A stretch of 64,000 nt of DNA from Xanthostigma xanthostigma (lineage: Eukaryota > Arthropoda > Insecta > Raphidioptera > Raphidiidae). The translations under genes were made by a program, and so were the position numbers. Where the stretch lies: assembly GCA_963575645.1 (NCBI GenBank), contig OY754470.1, positions 48,329,201 to 48,393,200 on the forward strand, read 5' to 3'. Shown here piece by piece: positions 12,401 to 22,400 of this stretch. The notes beneath the pieces are model-generated. The model was not told the DNA's origin, searched no databases, and worked only from the letters and a program-made list of their open reading frames with translations. Every line of letters begins with the position of its first letter. Positions within the stretch are counted from its first letter, which is position 1.

Positions 12401-12553
12401 GCGAAAGGTCCAGCTTGCAGACCAAGACGAGTTAATAAGGATTATTCATCATTTTTCGCACAGCATCAACTTAACAGCATGTATCCTGGATACCGAGCTC
12501 CGCCAGGTACCCAACATTATACTGAAGGTCAACAAGGATACTCGAATCTTTAA
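9347..12553 (+). CDS. 3' coding exons of a Pro/Gln-rich WPP-motif protein, possibly Zasp66/PDZ-LIM-like
   Basis: Only the C-terminal part is in the window. Exons: 9347-9441, 10827-11172 (or reading on to 11213) and 12312-12553. The first encodes VKQVVWPPPPSEG and the second is rich in Pro, Gln, Ser and Tyr (over 120 residues, low complexity). The last encodes NMRGDQKWPPAAVKAQAEAE and later KDYSSFFAQHQLNSMYPGYR followed by APPGTQHY. The paired WPP motifs and the APPGTQHY tail remind me of insect muscle Z-disc proteins such as Zasp66, but that is memory without a search. No PDZ or LIM domain is visible here; these would be upstream. Exon phases are consistent (see the alternative-end finding). 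The upstream intron is long and loaded with transposons. Confidence 0.6.
9591..9860 (+). mobile_element. Harbinger-like MITE, AGGCCGCTGCACACGAGGCT family
   Basis: A 270-bp element whose ends are inverted copies of AGGCCGCTGCACACGAGGCT, between TAA and TTA. It sits in the intron between the first two visible exons of the WPP-motif gene. Confidence 0.75.
10403..10656 (+). mobile_element. hAT MITE (CAGTGCCGGATTAA ends)
   Basis: 254 bp, inverted ends CAGTGCCGGATTAA, exact duplication ggctgact at 10395-10402 and 10657-10664. A longer relative lies at 55998. Confidence 0.85.
10827..11213 (+). CDS. Pro/Gln-rich exon with an internal donor or a stop
   Basis: Acceptor aattttttcag, phase 0, continuing from the previous exon as YPTKTSPSPVNYQ. 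If unspliced it ends LLEHQLSDDNNS at the TAG 11211-11213, with AATAAA at 11261-11266. A donor GAG|gtttgt at 11172/11173 leaves one base, which is exactly what the exon at 12312 needs. In-frame ATGs upstream lie in the intron. Confidence 0.75.
   Translation, partial: YPTKTSPSPVNYQNQQSPVYNQHQIPVSPPVTNAPANRAWSSPTQPQESQQYQPAIVPQTQYQQPQQYQPQVTQAFRPVAAPRPPPGFITLKKSPPISQAPAPIYTSQPATAILGGLLEHQLSDDNNS
11261..11266 (+). promoter_or_regulatory. Proximal polyadenylation signal (intronic)
   Basis: AATAAA stands 47 bases after the stop at 11213 and would end the short-tail transcript. Confidence 0.5.
11322..11999. mobile_element. Foldback element with 313-bp arms in the last intron of the WPP-motif gene
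   Basis: The left arm 11322-11634 and right arm 11687-11999 are near-identical inverted copies around a 52-bp loop. TA flanks both sides, and the ends read CGGATGCCGGGTTGGCTCA / TGAGCCAACCCGGCTTCCG. A smaller palindrome, tgttaacgcgtgcacgcgtt, lies within each arm. Confidence 0.85.
12312..12553 (+). CDS. Alternative last exon of the WPP-motif gene
   Basis: Acceptor gttgtttcaag; begins with two bases, so it needs a donor that leaves one base. It encodes GGNMRGDQKWPPAAVKAQAE, then ACRPRRVNKDYSSFFAQHQL and a C-terminus in GQQGYSNL. The charged-helical then aromatic composition is clearly coding. A polyadenylation signal is at 12891-12896. Confidence 0.75.
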
Positions 12554-12890
12554 AAATATGTACATTTATACGCAATAACAAAAATAATTTACGATATTAT
12601 ATTATTAATTTCCTTTGTATATGTATGAAGTTAATATTATTTATTACTATATATGTAGCTTAAGATCCTGCAAATATAAGTTAAGAACATTTTAATTTGA
12701 AAACAACAGAGATGAACTATTTTATAAAAATATCCTTTTGAATATTTGCAGATATATACGTTCTGTTGCACTCAATTTAAAATGTAAACAAAAAATGCTT
12801 TAAACATGACAATCAAACTTGTGTGATTTCTAGAAATAGCAAAATTTATTTATTGATTATGTTTAAACATTTTTAATGTCTTCTGTGTAA

Positions 12891-12896
12891 AATAAA
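12891..12896 (+). promoter_or_regulatory. Distal polyadenylation signal
   Basis: AATAAA in an A-rich run about 340 bases beyond the stop at 12553; likely end of the long isoform's 3' UTR. Confidence 0.5.
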
Positions 12897-12899
12897 AAA

Positions 12900-13736
12900 A
12901 AAAAGATTTTGCAAAATAATTTTATTTTATTTGAAACATATCTAAAAACTGAACTTTGTTGCTATAAGTGTGGAAGAGCTTAAATATGCTTTGCGAATCA
13001 CAAAAATTATTAATTTATTAATTAAAAATATAACGAAAACGATTCTATGCGAACAACGTTTTTTACTACATTTTTGAATTTTTTTTAACAGTAATGAAAA
13101 AATTTACGAAACGACAAACAATTTTTTTATCAATTTAATTTAAGAAACACAAACTTGAAATTTTGAACAGTTTCAGTAAAAATAGCTTATTTATTATTAT
13201 TATTTTGATGTTTCAACAAAACACTGAAATATTTATGTGTATTATTTATAATATAATACAATTAATGTCAACAATTTGTGATTTCTATTTATATGTCTGC
13301 TATATAAATAAATAAATGTAAAAATACTTATCTTTTTTATTCCCTGCTCACAATAGGTACTTATTTTTAATCTTTTGTAAAGATAATTTCTCTAAAATTA
13401 TTCCAAAAATCATTCGGTAAGTACTAATAAAATATTCTAAGTTGGTTTCAATAATAGTTAAAAATAATCAAACATCACAAAAGCAAGGCAAGTGACTGCT
13501 GACTATTAAGAAATCTATTTAATAAGGAGACCATAACTGATCAAAATTTAGGTGTGGTTGTGGGACGAAATAGGTGCCGGATTTACACTGACCGCCGTCC
13601 TGGGCAAAAAAAAATTGTCGCCCCTAATTTAGCCTAATCAAATCTACGCAACATAACTTAAGCGCAGCTTATTCGTGGCGAAACTGGGAACCAGAGGCAT
13701 AGGGAAAGCACCTAGCCTACGCAACCTAATCTGCAT
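12900..13736. other. No gene seen
   Basis: AT-rich intergenic sequence after the WPP-motif gene. Confidence 0.5.
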
Positions 13737-13981
13737 TAGCGTAGCAAGAGGGGGGGGGGGCAGGTGGGTCTGGCGCACCCTATAATATTAATTGTTCACG
13801 CACAAATAACAAGATAAATCTACAACAATCTACATATTTTCTTTGCCGTGAAATTACTACAGAAAGTCGTGTTGATCGATTTCGCTTCTATGAACAGTTT
13901 TCAAATTATGTGTAAGTGGCAGATAGAGTTGAAAAATTGCCCCCCTCCCCCCTAGATAAAATAGTTGCTACGCCTATGCTA
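13737..13981 (+). mobile_element. hAT-like MITE with poly-G and poly-C tracts
   Basis: Ends TAGCGTAGCAA / TTGCTACGCCTATGCTA, flanked by atctgcat and atctggat (7 of 8). Long G and C runs stand just inside the ends. Confidence 0.65.
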
Positions 13982-14037
13982 ATCTGGATTGTTCCACATT
14001 GCCACTGAATCACAGCTTCTTGTATTTAAACATTTAT

Positions 14038-14268
14038 TAAAATAAAAAATAGAGAATAGTTACTTCTTACCACAACAAGTTTATTAGTGGATGTACATTT
14101 CGAGAGCTATGCTCTCATCTTCAGCAATACACTAAACTTTAGTGTATTGCTGAAGATGAGAGCATAGCTCTCGAAATGTACATCCACTAATAAACTTGTT
14201 GTGGTAAGAAGTAACTATTCTCTATTTTTTATTAGGTTCAAACCACAGTGCTCCTAACATTTTTGTTA
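14038..14268. mobile_element. Palindromic Penelope-like remnant, hammerhead-like core in both arms
   Basis: A near-perfect hairpin, flanked by the direct repeat ttaaacatttat (14026-14037 and 14269-14280). Cores are at 14150-14180 (+) and 14095-14124 (-). Confidence 0.6.
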
Positions 14269-14598
14269 TTAAACATTTATATTTGTAAATGTTTTTCGGG
14301 AAGTCATGATTGGTGCTATTTTTTGTACTTTTATGTTTTTTAGCTAAAGCTTAATCTTAAAAAACTTGTGTAAATCCGTCACTGTATTTTCCACTGGTGC
14401 CAGCTTTGAAATTTCAATTTTGAAATTGATAAAAAAAATATAGAAATTTCTACTTTTAAAATAACTTTTAAATTCAGCAAATTTATTTTAACATTACTAT
14501 TTTTATGAGGTTGTCTTTGTTGACTATTCTAGTGCCAATCTTTTGAAAGTAACTTCACGGCGGTACCTGTTACCATTAGTTTATGCATGAAGTCTGTA

Positions 14599-14849
14599 AC
14601 CAGGAGATCCAGTTTCCTATGCTTGCCGTGTTTCGAGACGGACCGTTTTCTGGCGCACGCGAGATGGCGCTGTTATCATTACCTGGGTAAACTTCGGTTC
14701 TTTCCGCCTGTTTTCGCCATAGTTCCAAAGTTCACAGACACTACACACGTGGAAGCCATGAACGTGCATGCGTTGCCCAGTAGCCGACGTCATATTGGTT
14801 CATGCGACAGATATCAGTCCATTGCTACGCTCGAGCTGGGTCTCCTGGT
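14599..14849 (+). mobile_element. TA-flanked MITE (ACCAGGAGA ends), copy 1
   Basis: 251 bp, TA|ACCAGGAGATCC ... GGTCTCCTGGT|TA. At this site the inverted homology extends outward into ATGAAGTCTGTA on both sides. It is GC-rich relative to the flanks, which creates a spurious open frame at 14587-14871. Confidence 0.7.
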
Positions 14850-15150
14850 TACAGACTTCATGGTTTTATGATAGGTAATTGTGGTAACAGCAGCAGTATC
14901 TTTCCGAAGTTACTTGCCCTTTCAGAAATTAGACATAAGTTTGTTACCTAAAAAACTAATAAAGTATTGTATTTTACAAAACCTATTTTGTAAAATCTAA
15001 ACTATTCGGAAAACTTTCTTTTACAAGTATAAAACAATTCGAATTGCGAAACAATTTTTTCCGTACAAATTCGGTTTTTTTTTTGGTAATAAAATTATTC
15101 AAAAAGTATTTTAGTCCTAGCCCTGCATTGTCGTGACAAGAATTTGTTGT

Positions 15151-16047
15151 TGTTACCGTTAAAACCCGTTTTTAGTTAGAACGCATATTTACTAGTTAAA
15201 ACTAGTTTTCACTAAACGCCCTCGTTAAAACTAGAAATTCCTAGTAAAAACTAGAATTTACTGATTTAGAAGATTGATTTTTAGGTAAAACTAGTTTTAA
15301 CTGTGAGCGTTAGACAAAACTAGTAGTAACTAGAAAATTGTGTTTCAGAGGATTTAATAGAATGAAACCTTGATTAAAAAATAAACATTATTACATGGTA
15401 TTTATTAAAATATTTATCGAGAACATTTGTGAATAGTAACATCTGAAAACGTTGATATTAATTAGTAATATAAAAATATCATTCTTCCTTATGGAGATCA
15501 AACATCCATATTGGCAACTTTTATTTAAGTTTTATTAAAGTCTTACACATTTAAGAAAGAGATTAATAGCGAACAAAAACAATTAGTTCTCCTCTTAGTC
15601 ATTTGAAAAAGGAACATTATATGATAACATATTATACAATATTTATTTAAATATTTACGAATTGAAACATCCCAAACAATATTTAAAGTTAGTAACATAA
15701 CACATTAAAAGAACATTTTTCCTTATGAAGATCAAACAGCCATATTGGCAATTTTAATTAAAGTTTTATAGTGATTTTCTTTTTTTTCATGTTGATCAAT
15801 CTGTAATATCCTTGTTAATAATGCCTCTTTCCATCGCGTCCCTTGGTTTATATCACATTACGCGACCTCTTAAACTTTGTGGAATCAGTTTTAACTGCTT
15901 GATGCCGTTAAAGACTAGTTAAAACTAGTTTTAACTGATATTCATTTTTACCAACAGTAAATTCTAGTTTTAACGAGGGCGTTTAGTGAAAACTAGTTTT
16001 AACTAGTAAATACGCGTTCTAACTGAAAACGGGTTTTTACGGTAACA
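15151..16047. mobile_element. Long-TIR element rich in ACTAGTTTTAACTAGT motifs
   Basis: Ends TGTTACCGTTAAAACCCG / CGGGTTTTTACGGTAACA, with inverted homology of about 100 bp. Palindromic ACTAGTTTTAACTAGT-like motifs recur in both terminal regions. No coding frame. Confidence 0.65.
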
Positions 16048-16354
16048 TATATTACGGCTAGGCTAAACATTTAAATATGAAATTTTAATTTTATACAACT
16101 CCCTTTTAAGACCTGCTTTAACCAATCCTTTTTCTGTAGCAAAAAAGAAAAAAATATCACGTTTTTTATGCACATACCATAGGTATTGTAAAAATTAGAG
16201 TAGTTCGATAAGTATTTTTTTCTTTAAAAGTGATAAAAGGCAAATCTGTTTATTTCAGTGCGGAACAGAGGTTTAGATGTTATTACATTACAAAAAATAT
16301 TTTTTCTTTAAATTTTTTCATATTGTACTATTTTGTATGATTTTTAAGTTTTGT

Positions 16355-16497
16355 CAGTGGCGTAACTAGACGGTGACAAAATTGGCAAAAAGAGAAATGC
16401 CTCCGACTTCGGGGGTTCACTGCAGCAATTATGTCTTAAAAAAAACTGTAACAACTACAAATGTGCCAGGGGCCACAAATTTCTAATTACGTCACTG
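16355..16497 (+). mobile_element. hAT-like MITE (CAGTGGCGTAACTA end)
   Basis: 143 bp with ends CAGTGGCGTAACTAG / CTAATTACGTCACTG; the flanking 8-mers match at 6 of 8 positions. Confidence 0.6.
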
Positions 16498-17697
16498 AGT
16501 TCTATAACCTTGACAGTAGATACTGCTCCAGAGTGTGGGAAACTCATTGAATCCAGTTTTGTTATTACATTCCCACGCTTTTCTTGTCCTAATAATGGTC
16601 TTTCAAGTCAGTTTTGCTTAGTCTTCTTATTATATTGTTGGCTTATTGGCTTCAATATGTATTACAATCTATAGACTTGTTTATATGAACATAGTTTTGT
16701 CTACCGTTTTCAGGAACTAATATGCAGAAACCGATATGCTCCAAAATAATAATTTCTCACGAAACAAAAGTCCTCTAGTTCAGGGGTGCCAAACTGATTT
16801 TTCTAAAGGTCCATTTATAAGATTTAGGGTGTGTTAGCGGGCCAGACTCTAAATTAAAAACTAAAACACATAATTAAAATCTTCTGCTATATCTTTAGTT
16901 ATTTATTATAAATTAATAAAGGGTGTCTAAAATCCTCACTGGATAGATTCTGGTCATTTTTTGGATTATTTTTAAAAAATATTGACCAAAATTTTAAAAA
17001 TATTTTGAATAAAGGTAGCTCTGTAAATTTTGCAGAGGTAATTTATTTTATTCGAAATGTTGTTGTGTTTGTATACGTGAATTTGAGGAAAATAAAATAT
17101 TTAGCACACTGCAGAATAGATCTGTTACCTACATTAAAGAAGTGCTATTTGACAAAAATCCTGGCAAAAATTAAGTCGAGTAAAAACCAATACACTAAAT
17201 GAAAACGTGGATTTTTGCATCTTAAACCTCATTTATTGTAGTGGCTATGAATTATTACACTCAAGAAAATAAAATAAAATTAATATTTAATTTTAAATTA
17301 TCTACATCAGCTCCTAATCGAAAAATTTAACATTTGTTATGTTCTGGAATCTGGGAGCTTTTCTGTGCTGTTAACAGTATGTCTGTGTATAATTATTGTA
17401 TGTTAAGTCCACAATAATATAATTATTGTTAATTTGGAATTAGTGCTGGCACAGGCTATGCATCTGAAGTCATCGGCATTGATGATAAAAAAATCCGCAG
17501 TGAAAAGAAGTATTGTAGTTAAAAAAGTAATCACATAACGCTAACACTTCTTTCTTGACGCATGTTTCGCTAAACCATGGTTGTTTACCAGTTAAGTAGA
17601 CAGATGCAGACAGGGGAACACTGTGCATGGTATTTATTGGAACACCATTCTGTTACTTCCCTGTGAGTTGTGAAGTCGCGTAGTAAATATCATCGAA

Positions 17698-17902
17698 TCT
17701 ATACTAATATTATAAAGAGGTTAAGTTTGGATGTAGGAGATAATCTCCGAAACTACTCATCCAATTTAAAAAATTTTTCACGAATATTTAGAATGGATCT
17801 TCAGGATAGACATACGCTATTATAATCGCGTTAAAATATAAGCGCTTTTTGCAACGTAAGTCGACGAAAAAACGATGGCGATCTACAAATTCGGTCCACT
17901 AG
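17698..17902 (+). mobile_element. Short non-autonomous Helitron
   Basis: 205 bp that begins TCTATACTAATATTATAAAG and ends CTAG, inserted exactly between A (17697) and T (17903) as Helitrons do. No inverted repeats or target duplication. Confidence 0.7.
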
Positions 17903-19282
17903 TGTAGAATACATTCACCGAAATATTTCTAGCATAACTTTACTGTTTTTCAAAAATTAAAAATGTCGTTAAAAGTTAGTGTAATTAAATCCTACCTTAT
18001 GTGTAACTGAATTCTAGGATTTTCGTCCGTTGTCTGTTTCTTCTTTTTGAGGAAGTCCCGAGAGATTTTTGTACTGTGTTTTTTTTAATGCGTGCGCGCG
18101 TGAGTGTCGCAAAATTTAGTTTTCTTATAAGACAATGCTGTTTATACTACACACCACAGAAGTGAAACTAACTTAAGCAAAATTTACATATACGTCTTGC
18201 AGTGAGCTTAGTTGGTGCTCTGGAACGCCAATTTATTTGTAAGTGGCGTCTGGCAAACAGTGATAGTTCGCGGTTGGAAGTGAAAATTGTCAGGGGTTTT
18301 TGACCGGTAAGTTCAAGTTTTGAAAATAGTATTATGGCAACCCGATAACGTATGATTTAATAAAAGAACTTTTTAAGTGAAACGGTTTCATTATACTATC
18401 GATGATGTACCTACTAGAGTTGGAAAATAAAAATAGGTTAAACCGTGGGGCGCATTTAGTAATATTAAGATCGAAGAAGATAGTGGAAAACCAAGCATGA
18501 TTGCTGATCGGCATCAAAATAGTTTTCTACCAAATGTGCCCTACGACCAAGGGCGTAGATATTTTTTCTGGGAGGGGGTAAAGCAAAAAAATTCAATATT
18601 TTGTAAGTTCTATTAATATCACACAAGAATATTCACGAAGGAAGGTGTCAAGCAAAAAATGTATTCCCAAACTAATTTTATAAATTCCATTTCAAAAAGT
18701 ATTTCTAAATTTTATTTTTTTTGCCAGGTATTCGTATTATTTTCAGTTTTAATTTTTTATTGTTATGATCCTGGGGGTAGTGGTATTTAAAAGTACTGTT
18801 GAAAAAAAAATCTTTTGACTTCAACAACCGATTATGAATTACAGTTAATTAGAAAAAAAGTTATCCATCATTTATTAACATACCGAAATATAAAGCGATT
18901 GTAAAAATTAACCCATCATAAAATATAAAATAAAATACATTTTTAAAGCTACAAAATCGTGATCATTAATTTTCTAATTTTCCGCAAAATAACGTATTTT
19001 ATATAAAAAGTAAACGGATTTGTTTATCAACAGGCTCGAGCAAAATTAAACATCAAATAACAGTCTATAGGAATCCTGTATGTAGTGCTGTTAATTTTTT
19101 ATCACTTTCTATTAAATTTAACACTACATACGTTAAAGTGAGATAGAAATTTAACAGCCCTGTTAAACCAGACAGCGACTAGCGCCCCTTATATTAATCA
19201 TTTTGACATTCAAATTATTTTGTGATGCCACTTTTTTAGAACAATTTCGAGCATATCGATAATCAAACACTTTTTATATTTC
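17903..19282. other. No gene seen
   Basis: AT-rich intergenic DNA between the Helitron and the HERC4 3' end. It includes an inverted-looking pair 'acactacatacgttaaagtg' / 'tgtatgtagtgctgttaa' near 19080-19165. Confidence 0.45.
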
Positions 19283-19288
19283 TTTATT
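19283..19288 (-). promoter_or_regulatory. Polyadenylation signal of HERC4
   Basis: AATAAA on the minus strand lies about 29 bases beyond the HERC4 stop codon, implying a very short 3' UTR. Confidence 0.6.
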
Positions 19289-19316
19289 GAATTAAAAAAA
19301 AAACGGAAAAGCGTAG

Positions 19317-19469
19317 TTAAACCAATGAGAAACCCTGGTTTTGTTGTATAGCTTGTAAAAGCTTATACTTTAGGCGTTCTTTTGTTCTGTAGCGCGGCAA
19401 ATCAAGTAAATTAAAACATGTGTGAGCTACGGGCAAGAATTTATCGTCGGCAGTTGGCTGGATTATAAT
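19317..19469 (-). CDS. HERC4: HERC4 exon 9 (residues 993-1042, HECT C-lobe and stop)
   Basis: Acceptor ttcttacag, 50 codons plus stop. It holds the active-site motif [15 protein letters not shown] and the C-terminal NQGFSLV. The Cys that forms the thioester with ubiquitin is present, so the enzyme should be catalytically intact. Confidence 0.94.
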   Translation of the reverse strand: MIIQPTADDKFLPVAHTCFNLLDLPRYRTKERLKYKLLQAIQQNQGFSLV

Positions 19470-22400
19470 CTGTAAGAAAAGTATTTCAGTCAGAAACCTG
19501 AATTTAATCAAAATTTGCCATCGCTGTCACCTTGTCACTCAATGAATGTTCCACGAATTCTTTAACCAGGAGACCTAGCTTTCTATGCTTGCCGTGTTTC
19601 GAGACGGACCGTTTTCTGGCGCACGCGAGATGGCGCTGTTATCACTACTTGGGAAAACTTCGGTTCTTTCCACCTGTTTTCGCGATCGTTACCAAAGTTG
19701 TTTAACTTCACGGACACTACACACATGTAAGCCATGAACGTGCATGCGTTACCAAGTAGCCGACGCCATATTGGTTCATGCGACAGATATCGGTCCACCG
19801 CACGCTCGAGCTGGGTCTCCTGGTTACAGACATCGTGGTTTTTTGATAAAAACAAATTACCGTTGCTAAGATGCTAAAATACGTGGAGCCCAAAAAGTGG
19901 GTAGATACTAATAGGGCTTAAGCCCTGGGGCTCCAATTAACAAGGGCCCACAAAAACTGAATTATTATCATAAACTTTTAATTCCTTTTCATTAACAACG
20001 AGCACTTATAGTTTTAGTAAAAATAGTTCATTTCAATTATTAACATTGTCATGGATGAATTTTATCAATTTTTGGATCATTTCGATAACTTTGATTGTAT
20101 TTTGACAAATAAGTCCTAGATTCGCCCTTGTGTGTGATGCCTGACAAGAATTACGTAGCTTTCAAGTCATTCAGCAATGTTTCTATTCAATTGATAAATA
20201 TCTTACATGAAATACTTTATAGTTAGAGGGATGGTGACAGAAATGATCAAAGAGCACTTGGTGGCAGAAACGCTCTCTTTCGTGTAATCTGAGGGATTTA
20301 GACTACACGAAAGAGACCATTTCTGTCACCATCCTCTAACTATTATACTAGATTTATATTTTAATTAGGATTTCTGTAGATAATGACACTTTCGTATCTT
20401 TTTGGTTACATGGAAATAAATCCTATTATTATTTTAAATATTTACCTTGATGGCTTTCATCCCTTGAATGGGTATTCTATCACTTCCGGTTAAAAATAAC
20501 AAAAACTTTTTCTTTTCTTCTAGTGACAGCTCATGGAAAACTTCCCAAAACCAACGAATAGTTTTATCACTCGACGTGTATCCATTTTTGTATTCGGCGT
20601 GTTCCTCTAATTCATGCCAATCATAATTATCATTCCCTACCACTACGGCCATCAGCTCATGCGAGTGAAACAGTTGAAGCACGCGGCCACCACAAACGTC
20701 TATAAAACCGCTTTTAAACGGTTCAAATTGAGCTTCACAAGATTTATTGAAAATATAGTCTATATATAATTGTATAAACTCTTTCCTGAAACCACACGAA
20801 AAACTTTGTTACACAAACTTTTCGTTTCTCATTGTCAAGTCAGATTTTCTTTTTAAAAAAAGTTAAGGTCGCTACACATGAGGCTGGTTTTGCCGCTAGA
20901 TTATATGCTTGATTTCGCCGCTAGGTTCCAAGCGTGCTGTGGCGCTAAATTTTGTGACGGTTTGCATGTTTGTTTATGACGTTTGCCCACGTGACAAGAA
21001 AGAGATTTCAAATTGGTTCTTGCTCAAAACCAGCAGAGAATCAAACACGAAAAGTAGCCCCGATTTCAAGTTTTGAAATCGAGCTTGTAACCACGCGATG
21101 GAGTCCGCAGTGATGTCAAATTTCCATCAGCAGCGATTCTAGTGGCATAACCAGCCTCGTGTAAATAAACCTACTTATTATCTTGAGTGACTTTGATAGC
21201 AGATCCACCCGGTTTTAATTCAATCATTTTGACTTCATCAAATATTTCACGAGAAATTTCGAAATTTTGTAGAAACACTTCGTCAAAATCGGGTTCGTTG
21301 TATTCGAGCAAATCGTTAAATGATTTCGCCATCGTTGGAGACAGGTCTTTGACGTCGCTCAAGCCCACAGGTTCTTGTAAAATTTTTTTATAAAGCGCTA
21401 AAGGGAACGGCAAATCAATGATCGTAAAATTGTAAATGGCCAATCCGCATAAAGTGCCGATCAGTTTGTACATTGTACTGTCTTCAAACGATTCTTCCGA
21501 AAACCAAATTGTCCTCGTTTCGTCGTATTGTTTAAACATGCCGTACTTCGGATCCAATATTTCTCTTATCAAGAGCATGAAGAATTCTTTTCTAACGCCT
21601 CCTGCATCTTCTGCCTCTTCGCCGTGAAATTTTACCTTGTAGCAAATAATATTTAGAATTATCAATTTCATAAAAAACTATCCTTCCACATGTTGAGGAC
21701 CTTGAACCTAGATTTTATGATTTATAACAAGAATTTACTCGCGATTTCGTTTGGTTTGCCACTGGGCTTTCTTTGTAGTTATTCCGAAAGCAGTTTTTAG
21801 CGGGAATTGTAATCTTTTAAATTGAAAAGGCAAATCCGTTGGTATAATATTCGTGGTGTAAAAACACAGTCTTCTTTAGATTTGCCACTAATTATAATAG
21901 GTCTAACAATATTTCGACCCAGACGAGTGCCATTAGACAATTTGGGCGCATCAAGACTTCGGTACTTAAAGGTACCGGAACACCCACTTTTAACCTTAAT
22001 TTATGAGGGGTTAATTAAAAAAAAAGTAGTATATATCCTTCCGTATAGTTTAAACTATCTCCATATTAAATATCATTACAATCGAACCAGCGGTCTGATT
22101 GTGAAACCGTAACTTCGTACAATATTACAACTCCCACTTCATTCCCAGAGGGTTGAATTTTGAAAAAAAAATGGTTGTCTGTAAAGTCGGTTTACGGACG
22201 ATAGTTTTACGTGATAACGTATTCCGTAATACATAACCTAAACCTCCCAAAATTTGATTTCAATCCGCTTATCCTTGGTGTCGGAATGATAAGAAATGTC
22301 AAAAGTGACGTTTGCAACTTACAAAGTATTATGTTCTAATAATAATTAGTTATTCCAATACTTAACTTAGCAGGCTTTGCATTTCACAATATACTAATGT

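Noticed and set aside
14587..14871. 94-residue open frame
   Set aside because: It lies wholly inside a TA-flanked MITE that recurs at 19564-19824; the frame follows from the element's higher GC content.
19583..19855. 90-residue minus-strand frame
   Set aside because: Same MITE family, in a HERC4 intron; it is not an exon because exons 8 and 9 join in phase without it.
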